From positions 1 through 5,955 of the forward strand of contig USKN01000117.1 in NCBI GenBank assembly GCA_900555295.1: a stretch of DNA of 5,955 nt. Direction: 5' to 3'. Position numbers and translations under genes: made by a program. Source of the stretch: an uncultured Eubacteriales bacterium. GTDB taxonomy: Bacteria; Bacillota; Clostridia; UMGS1810. Position 1 is the first letter of the stretch, and every line of letters begins with the position of its first letter. The notes beneath the pieces are model-generated. The model made no database searches. It was not told where the DNA came from and saw only the letters and a program-made list of their open reading frames with translations. Shown here one piece after another: positions 1 through 5,181 of the stretch.

Positions 1-400
1 TAATGCTCATCGGAAGTTCGCGTTCGCCGTCGGCACCGTCAAGAGTACGTATTGTGCCTTTGTAACATGTATAGTTTTCATCACCAAAGTAATATACTCC
101 CGAAACCCCCGCGCTTTTACCCAATTTACCGCAATATGAAATATTAAGAGTATTGCGCGTAAACTTTCCTCCGCGGTATTCAAGGCGCATACACTCGGTT
201 TGTATAATCAGTGCGCCGTTTTTTTGGGTTACCGTAAAATCGGGTACATCAAAATTCCTGTTTACCACACACTGTGTTGCTCTATCCTCAAACACTCCGT
301 CCTCGGAGTATTCCAATCGCATAAGTCGGTTTGTAAGCACCGTAAAACGATACTTGTCGCCCTTTACAATTGCGTTTTTATTTGCAATGGGATTTATCAT
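1..400 (-). CDS. Glycoside hydrolase family 31 (alpha-glucosidase/alpha-xylosidase type), N-terminal part only
   Basis: The reading frame is open from an ATG at 398-400 to the window edge, giving 133 codons; the rest of the gene, including the catalytic barrel, lies outside. An AAGGAG Shine-Dalgarno site sits just upstream (about 409-414), and a strong promoter precedes it. The protein begins MINPIANKNAIV and has no signal peptide. It contains RFTVLTNRLMRLEYS (residues 18-32), FEDRATQ (37-43) and GTIRTLDGADGE (115-126). I recognise these as the N-terminal beta-sandwich of GH31 enzymes, where the family usually reads R(F/L)TVLTxRLIRLEYSxDGxFEDRAT and later GTxRTLD. GH31 enzymes are retaining exo-hydrolases releasing alpha-linked glucose, xylose or related residues. 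Lack of a signal sequence suggests a cytoplasmic enzyme acting on imported oligosaccharides. Substrate specificity cannot be judged because the nucleophile and acid/base regions are missing. Family call is confident; exact activity is not. Confidence 0.86.
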   Translation of the reverse strand, partial: MINPIANKNAIVKGDKYRFTVLTNRLMRLEYSEDGVFEDRATQCVVNRNFDVPDFTVTQKNGALIIQTECMRLEYRGGKFTRNTLNISYCGKLGKSAGVSGVYYFGDENYTCYKGTIRTLDGADGERELPMSI

Positions 401-438
401 AAATAGTCTCTCCTTATATTTACTGTTTTATATCTGTT

Positions 439-467
439 ATTTTACTATACAATACTTAAAAAGTCAA
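439..467 (-). promoter_or_regulatory. Sigma-A-type promoter for the GH31 gene
   Basis: Read on the minus strand, TTGACT (462-467) and TAAAAT (439-444) are separated by exactly 17 bp. Both match the housekeeping consensus closely. Transcription would start near 432 and leave a leader of about 30 nt before the ATG at 400. The -35 box lies immediately after the stop codon of the O-antigen-ligase-like gene (469-471). I see no hairpin terminator between the two genes, so read-through from upstream is also possible. Confidence 0.75.
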
Positions 468-468
468 T

Positions 469-1671
469 TTAAATGTTGCTTTGAGGAAAAAAATCATCAT
501 CACTTTCAAACCGCATCATACAAAACATAAATGTATTCCAAAATATCTTCATTGACGGGTCAAATGTTAGCGTCATACCAAGCACGGCAAAACCTGCAGC
601 AGCAATTGACGCATATATATTGCGCTTTAAATTTTGCAAAATTGCCGACGCATATGCCGAAACAAACAGTACAGTTCCTATTATTCCGCCGTCGTGAAAT
701 ACTTGTATAAACTGATTATGCGCAACGGTATTTCCTATATTGGCACCTTTAAGTGCGTCAATTGCAGATGTTGTACCGCCACCTATTAAATAGCTTTTAT
801 TGCTTTTAAGCGTATCGTCAATAAGTATTTTCCATATATCAAGTCTGCCTGTTGCACGGTCTTCAATAATACGTTCAATTGCCATTCTCTCGGCAATTTT
901 ACCCGGCAAGTTAGGAATTACAAGCTTTGCGGCAATTACCGCAATTATTATAACCGCAGCCAAAGCCGCCGCCTTGCGTTTTGTTTCTTTTACACCCGTT
1001 ACCGAATATAAAAAAGCTGTAAACATTATTGCCAAAAGTCCGCCTCTTGAGCCTGTTTTAAGTGCCGCAAAAACAATAAACAGCAGGTATACCGTATAAA
1101 ATATTTTTGATTTTAAATTGAATTTTTGGCTGAAAATATATTTAAAACAAAATATTTCGGGCAAAATAAGATAACCGCACAACTCGTTCGGGTCGGCAGG
1201 TGTACCAAGTATTGTAAGCGTGTTTCTGCCTTCAAGCAACGTTTCGCCGCTCAAAAAGAATAGTACCAAAACCGCAATTCCCATTAAAATAAACGATTTT
1301 TCTATTACTTTATATTCGTACTTGTTACATTTACGGCAGCAAAACACAAAACTTACAAACATTATCTGCAAAAAACCGCGTACGCTTTGCTCCGATTCGT
1401 AAGTATCATAATACAAAACGCTTAACGCCGTATACATAATAAATACGGCAAACAGCAGCTGCGTTAAATTAAAATTTAATTCGGTTTTATCTTTAAAATA
1501 ACATATAACACATACAATCACTATGGGATACGTTAAAATCTTTAAAAGCGAAATTCCTCCCAAAACAGGAATAAGACCGAGCGGCATTAAAAATAAATAC
1601 AACGCGGTCATATATGTATGTAAGCTTATTTTGCTTTCGTTTTGTGTATTTGTTTTATCTGTTGTTTCCAT
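469..1671 (-). CDS. O-antigen ligase / polysaccharide polymerase-like integral membrane protein (Wzy/WaaL superfamily)
   Basis: About 400 residues with many hydrophobic segments, roughly ten membrane helices by eye. Using numbering from the TTG at 1707, it shows DPNELCGYL (172-180), TGSRGGLL (218-225), a long hydrophilic loop with RATGRLDIWK (284-293), and AHNQFIQVFHDGGIIG (329-344). This order of motifs (DxN, TGSRG, R.xGRxxIW, HNxFxQxxxxGG.xG) is the pattern of the O-antigen ligase-like family, which polymerises or transfers lipid-linked glycans on the outer face of the membrane. In a Gram-positive the product would be capsule, exopolysaccharide or a wall glycan. The start is uncertain. ATG at 1671 is the first ATG but has a poor ribosome site. 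A TTG at 1707 would add a basic 12-residue tail; AGGGGGTGA overlapping the upstream stop is a good ribosome site but lies 16 nt from that TTG. No glycosyltransferase or flippase gene is next to it here. The natural substrate is unknown. Confidence 0.82.
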   Translation of the reverse strand: METTDKTNTQNESKISLHTYMTALYLFLMPLGLIPVLGGISLLKILTYPIVIVCVICYFKDKTELNFNLTQLLFAVFIMYTALSVLYYDTYESEQSVRGFLQIMFVSFVFCCRKCNKYEYKVIEKSFILMGIAVLVLFFLSGETLLEGRNTLTILGTPADPNELCGYLILPEIFCFKYIFSQKFNLKSKIFYTVYLLFIVFAALKTGSRGGLLAIMFTAFLYSVTGVKETKRKAAALAAVIIIAVIAAKLVIPNLPGKIAERMAIERIIEDRATGRLDIWKILIDDTLKSNKSYLIGGGTTSAIDALKGANIGNTVAHNQFIQVFHDGGIIGTVLFVSAYASAILQNLKRNIYASIAAAGFAVLGMTLTFDPSMKIFWNTFMFCMMRFESDDDFFPQSNI

Positions 1672-1723
1672 ACTCTTTTGTTTTTTTGCAAGCTTTATAC
1701 GCTGCAAAAAAATTTATTTATTT

Positions 1724-2062
1724 TCACCCCCTGTGGCGCAATTCGTTAATTACCGTTCGGCACACATTATACATAAGCCGATACTCATCTTTTGAACAGC
1801 TGTCAAACAACTGCGCAAAATCTTTTTTAAATTCGTATGACGAATTATCAACAACATCTTTAAGCAGACTGTCGACTGTTGTATTAAGCGCATTTGCAAT
1901 GGCAATAAGGCTCGGCAGACTAATCTTTGTTGTGCCGCGTTCTATATGTGATATGTTTGTGGGGCTCAAATCCGCTTTTTCGGCAAGATATGCCTGTGTG
2001 TAATTAAGTCGGTTTCTGCTCTCTCTTATTCTTAAACCGATTGCTTTATAGTTAATAGTCAT
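1724..2062 (-). CDS. XRE/Cro-CI family helix-turn-helix transcriptional regulator
   Basis: 112 residues starting at ATG 2060-2062 with a GGGGGA ribosome site 7 nt upstream. Residues 8-66 form a compact HTH_3 domain: IGLRIRESRNRLNYTQAYLAE, then the probable recognition helix SPTNISHIERGT (33-44), then LPSLIAIANALN and VDSLL. The 45-residue tail (SSYEFKKDFAQLFDSCSKDEYRLMYNV...) is acidic to helical and probably serves dimerisation; similar short tails are common in clostridial XRE regulators. It carries no peptidase or sensor domain. The gene is preceded by its own consensus promoter. Its stop lies 52 nt before the ATG (16 nt before the alternative TTG) of the O-antigen-ligase-like gene, so the two are likely one transcript, and autoregulation is plausible. 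SinR, which represses matrix genes in Bacillus, is a functional analogy only; no orthology is claimed. Confidence 0.9.
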   Translation of the reverse strand: MTINYKAIGLRIRESRNRLNYTQAYLAEKADLSPTNISHIERGTTKISLPSLIAIANALNTTVDSLLKDVVDNSSYEFKKDFAQLFDSCSKDEYRLMYNVCRTVINELRHRG

Positions 2063-2104
2063 TGTTTGTCCCCCAAAAAATCACATAAAGTTTATAACGG
2101 TAAT

Positions 2105-2134
2105 ATTATATATCTTTATGGCATATTTTGTCAA
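2105..2134 (-). promoter_or_regulatory. Consensus sigma-A promoter of the XRE regulator / polymerase unit
   Basis: On the minus strand a perfect TTGACA (2129-2134) and a perfect TATAAT (2105-2110) are spaced 18 bp apart. The predicted start near 2098 gives a leader of about 36 nt before the ATG at 2062. A short AT palindrome, TAATATTA (2101-2108), overlaps the -10 box. Because the promoter is so close to consensus, a repressor acting on it, possibly the encoded XRE protein, would make sense. Confidence 0.8.
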
Positions 2135-2156
2135 CATTTTTCCTTTTACAATAAAA

Positions 2157-2268
2157 GGTGCAATTAATTCAATAAAAAACTTCCAAAAAGGTGCAATTAA
2201 TTCAATAAAAAACATCCTAAATGGTGCAATTAATTAATAAAAAAACTTGCTTTTTGGTGCAATTAATT
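2157..2268. repeat. Four direct repeats with an exact 33-bp period
   Basis: The 13-base core GGTGCAATTAATT occurs at 2157-2169, 2190-2202, 2223-2235 and 2256-2268, each exactly 33 bp after the last. Copies 1 and 2 are identical over the first 24 bases (core plus CAATAAAAAAC). Copy 3 differs at a few of these positions. Copy 4 runs directly into the terminator stem. The 9 bases between conserved parts vary (TTCCAAAAA, ATCCTAAAT, TTGCTTTTT). The array starts 22 bp upstream of the -35 box of the XRE promoter. It contains the palindrome AATTAATT in each unit. Copies 1 and 2 carry a TAA in the frame that is open through copies 3 and 4, so the array is probably non-coding. It could be a regulator-binding array, a minisatellite, or a lineage-specific intergenic repeat. 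Confidence 0.9.
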
Positions 2269-2269
2269 A

Positions 2270-2320
2270 AAAACACGGACCGCGGCAAAACAAAAATCAT
2301 TTTGCCGCGGTCCGTGTTTT
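2270..2320 (-). terminator. Rho-independent terminator closing the isomerase-kinase-ETF operon
   Basis: Arms at 2270-2290 and 2300-2320 are perfectly complementary over 21 bp, with a GC-rich centre (CACGGACCGCGGC paired with GCCGCGGTCCGTG) and a 9-nt loop. Read on the minus strand, the stem ends in a run of T and begins 8 nt after the ETF stop codon (2329-2331). T runs flank both sides, so it could also work on the plus strand, although no plus-strand gene enters it here. Confidence 0.93.
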
Positions 2321-2328
2321 ATTGTAAG

Positions 2329-3693
2329 TTAAAATTCATCAATAATTCCATAATCCGCATATTCAAAAATACGCGCGCCTTTATCGGGATTTATTGCAAT
2401 AACCGTTTTGGCATTTTCAATACCCACGGTATGATGTACCGCTCCCGAAATGCCTATTGCAATATATATTTTGGGATTTACATTTTTGCCCGTAAGACCT
2501 ACTTGGTTTGCATACGGTGCATACCCCATATCCACAAGCGCACGGCTTGCTCCAAACTCCGCGTCCAAACTTTGGGCAAGGCTTTTTACCGCGTCAATTT
2601 TTTCGTATACGCCCCTGCCCGCCGAAACTATAATATTTCCGCTTTTTGTATCGGTTCTTACCGTTGCCATTTGCGGCAGTGTGTCACACTTTATTTTTGC
2701 CGTAATGTTTCCGCACTTTGCGGGACGGTACATATAAAGTTTTTTGCCGTCCGTTTCAAGTGCCGTACAATCGGCGCAAAGTCCCGTCTTTAAAAGCGCC
2801 GCGGCAATCGGTGCGTTTTTTCTGCCGTCAAGGTCGGCATTCCACAGTACAACGGGCGGATTTTTTTCTTGTATAAGCTTTGCAATTTCGTACGGGTCGG
2901 TTTGCTGTATAAGCTCCGCTTTTTTTGCAATTTGAAGTGCTTTACCGTATACCTTTTCGCCTATTGCCCAAGCCAAATCAAGTTTTGCCGTATTTGTAAT
3001 ATTTTCTGTTTCGGGCTGTATATCGGGTTCGGCTTTTATTTTTTCAATTAAAGGCAAAAATTCGTCTTTTGTAATAAATTTACACTTTCGCCGCCCCGTT
3101 TTGCTTTCAAAAACCTTTATAACCTTTGTCGGCGAACCGTTTAAACCGCATTTTGACGTATCGGCACAAATAACGGAATTATCCCATACTTCTATACTGT
3201 GTGCCTTTGAGCGTATTGACGGAAAGCGAAGCGTGTTTATACGTTCAAACGTAAGTAAAACAGGATAGTTTTCGCTGAATGTGTTTGTGCGTGTTTCGCC
3301 GTCAATACTGTTTTGCTGTACAGATATGCTCATAACATTTGTTATAGGCTTTATACCGATAAGCGTTGCAAGGCAAGGTCCAACCTGCGCGGTATCGCCG
3401 TCCGTTGTTTGACGGCCGCAAAATACAGCGTCATATTCCAGCTTTTCTATGCACTTTTTAAGCACATATGACGTTGCAAGCGTATCGGAACCCGCATATA
3501 CATTATCGCACGCAAGAATAACCCTGTCTACACCAAGCCTTGTAAGTCTTTCAAGCGTCGGTGCGGCACTTTTGGGACCCATACACAGTACGGTTATATT
3601 ATTATTCTGTATTTCAAGCGCCGCTTCCAGGGCACATTCGTCAAACGGATTTAGTTCGCCGTTTGATATCTTTACACACACAACAGTTTTCAT
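2329..3693 (-). CDS. Fused electron transfer flavoprotein, beta subunit followed by shortened alpha subunit
   Basis: 454 residues in one continuous frame. Residues 1-220 are an EtfB domain: VVCVK at the N terminus, NPFDECALEAAL (15-26), AGSDTLATSY (67-76), CGRQTTDGDTAQVGP (92-106), RFPSIR (156-161) and GLNGSPTKVIKVF (183-195). Residues 235-454 are an EtfA domain: DLDGRKNAP (287-295), MATVR (342-346), SAGRGV (357-362), GASR (381-384), NQVGLTGKNVNPKIYIAIGI (396-415) and a C-terminal FEYADYGIIDEF; these form the FAD site. ETFs carry electrons between flavin dehydrogenases and other acceptors, and the GDTAQVGP type of EtfB is typical of clostridial ETFs, several of which bifurcate electrons. Both halves are trimmed: EtfB lacks about 20 residues near the usual PDT loop, and EtfA is about 220 rather than over 300 residues. 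A GGAG site lies 8 nt before the ATG, inside the kinase gene, and start and kinase stop overlap as ATGA, implying coupled translation. Confidence 0.9.
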   Translation of the reverse strand: MKTVVCVKISNGELNPFDECALEAALEIQNNNITVLCMGPKSAAPTLERLTRLGVDRVILACDNVYAGSDTLATSYVLKKCIEKLEYDAVFCGRQTTDGDTAQVGPCLATLIGIKPITNVMSISVQQNSIDGETRTNTFSENYPVLLTFERINTLRFPSIRSKAHSIEVWDNSVICADTSKCGLNGSPTKVIKVFESKTGRRKCKFITKDEFLPLIEKIKAEPDIQPETENITNTAKLDLAWAIGEKVYGKALQIAKKAELIQQTDPYEIAKLIQEKNPPVVLWNADLDGRKNAPIAAALLKTGLCADCTALETDGKKLYMYRPAKCGNITAKIKCDTLPQMATVRTDTKSGNIIVSAGRGVYEKIDAVKSLAQSLDAEFGASRALVDMGYAPYANQVGLTGKNVNPKIYIAIGISGAVHHTVGIENAKTVIAINPDKGARIFEYADYGIIDEF

Positions 3694-5162
3694 ATTTCAG
3701 CTCCGTAAACAGGCGCAAGCGCATCGTGTATTGCTTTATACCTTTTAAACAGTTTTTTATATTTTTTGTGGTTTTCTTCGTTTGGATAAGTTTCGTCAAC
3801 CGTTTTATTGCATTTTTTAAATGCGTCGCACGCGTCATTAAACACACCCGCGGCAATACCTGCAAGCATACAGCTGCCCAATGACGAATCACTGTATTTT
3901 TTGCGTACAAGCGTTATACCCAAACAGTCTGCAACAATTTGCCGCCACAACGCACTTTTACCGCCTCCGCCTATAATAACGGCCGAGCTGTCGCAAGGTA
4001 TGCCTATTGAATTTAAAGCCGTCATACAGTCAAGCATAGAAAATGCCACACCCTCCATAACCGCTCTTGCAAAATGTGCCCTTGTATGTCCTGCTCTTAT
4101 TCCCGTAAAACTTGCACACAAATCAGGGTCGGCATACGGTGTGAGTTCTCCGTTTAAATACGGATGAAACATTAATCCCGAACACCCCGCATCTATTGTT
4201 TTTGCCTCGTTGTCAAGTTCGGTAAAATTACCGCCGAACGTATCGCGGTACCACCTCATAGACGCGGCACAGGATTTTGTTGCCGTACCGGGATACCACA
4301 AGCCGTCAATAAAATGCGAATAATTTATAAGATTTTTATTTTTGTACGGTTTATCTGTAATTACACAAATCCTGCCTGCCGTTGCAAGCTTTACCGTCAT
4401 TTTTTGGGGTGCAATGCCGCCCGATGCAAACACTTCCGCTACGGTATCTGTTGTGCCGCACAAAACGGGTGTACCCTCGCAAAGTCCCGTATCATATGCC
4501 GCTTTTTTTAAAACTCGGCCCGTAATATCAGTCGGTTTAACAATTTTCGGCATCATATCGGGTGTAAGTTTCAATATTGACAATAGCTCTTTTGACCACG
4601 AAAGCGTGTTGTAATCAAAAAGCATACTGCCCTCCGCCTCTATAAAATCGGTAGCATAATCACCCGTAAGGCAATGACGTACATAGTCTTTTGCAAACAG
4701 TATTTTGCGTGTTTTTTTCCATACATACGGCTCGTTGTTTTTTATCCATAACAACTCGGGCAGACTCCATATTGTATCGGGAGTATGCAATACCTGTTTA
4801 TCTATAATTTCGCCGTAATTTTGTTTTAAAAACTCTACCTCTTTAACCGAGCGTGTATCCGTCCAATATACGGACGGGCGCAAAACGTTAAATTCATCAT
4901 CGCAAAGTACCGCTGTATGCGTTGCGGCATCTAAAGATACCGCTGTTATATCACTCGCGTTTATACCGCTTTTGTTTAGTATTTGTTTTATATTTTCACA
5001 CGTTGCCTTGTACCAATCATCGGGGTTTTGTTCGGCATATCCCGATTTTGGGTAATGTGTGGGGTACTCCACACTGCTGTCGCATACAAAATTTCCGTCC
5101 GTATCAAGAAGCGTTGCTTTTGATGCGCCGCCGCCAAAATCCACTCCAAGCAAATATTTCAT
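3690..5162 (-). CDS. FGGY-family carbohydrate kinase (xylulokinase-like, substrate unknown)
   Basis: 490 residues, the usual FGGY length. The N-terminal actin-like domain opens with LLGVDFGGGASKATLLDTDG (4-23), the ATP phosphate-binding loop, followed by YAEQNPDDWY and VYWTDTRS (98-105). The hinge region has DFIEAEGSMLFD. The catalytic-base motif is GTTDTVAEVFASGG with Asp239. The C-terminal domain has HPYLNGELTPYADPD (333-347), RAHFARAVMEGVAFSMLD (361-378) and IIGGGGKSALWRQIVADCLG (396-415), all family signatures. Such enzymes transfer phosphate from ATP to a ketose or polyol in the cytoplasm. The usual xylulokinase substrate motif SGQMHG is replaced by SLDAATHTA, and GGGDNA by GTTDTV, so D-xylulose should not be assumed. 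It starts 19 nt after the isomerase gene with AGGTGA 5 nt before the ATG, and overlaps the ETF gene. The neighbour suggests a keto-acid or ketose made by the isomerase as substrate; this is inference. Confidence 0.92.
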   Translation of the reverse strand: MKYLLGVDFGGGASKATLLDTDGNFVCDSSVEYPTHYPKSGYAEQNPDDWYKATCENIKQILNKSGINASDITAVSLDAATHTAVLCDDEFNVLRPSVYWTDTRSVKEVEFLKQNYGEIIDKQVLHTPDTIWSLPELLWIKNNEPYVWKKTRKILFAKDYVRHCLTGDYATDFIEAEGSMLFDYNTLSWSKELLSILKLTPDMMPKIVKPTDITGRVLKKAAYDTGLCEGTPVLCGTTDTVAEVFASGGIAPQKMTVKLATAGRICVITDKPYKNKNLINYSHFIDGLWYPGTATKSCAASMRWYRDTFGGNFTELDNEAKTIDAGCSGLMFHPYLNGELTPYADPDLCASFTGIRAGHTRAHFARAVMEGVAFSMLDCMTALNSIGIPCDSSAVIIGGGGKSALWRQIVADCLGITLVRKKYSDSSLGSCMLAGIAAGVFNDACDAFKKCNKTVDETYPNEENHKKYKKLFKRYKAIHDALAPVYGAEI

Positions 5163-5181
5163 TCAAATCACCTGCAAAGTA

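Noticed and set aside
1..400. Sulfoquinovosidase (YihQ-type GH31) feeding a sulfosugar pathway with the kinase
   Set aside because: The visible N-terminal motifs match the general alpha-glucosidase/xylosidase type, the catalytic region is absent, and the gene is separated from the kinase operon by a terminator and two genes.
153..530. Plus-strand open frame over the left end
   Set aside because: It is antisense to the clearly recognisable GH31 start and its promoter, and its protein has no family resemblance or convincing ribosome site.
2157..2268. CRISPR array
   Set aside because: The variable parts are only about 9 bp and low in complexity, the conserved part is degenerate in copies 3 and 4, and no cas gene is near.
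2063..2328. Riboswitch or structured leader before the regulator gene
   Set aside because: The predicted leader is only about 36 nt and the only strong stem in the region is the terminator of the preceding operon.
2221..2793. 190-residue plus-strand open frame beginning in the repeats
   Set aside because: It runs through a strong terminator and then antisense to the ETF gene; the composition is that of a shadow frame.
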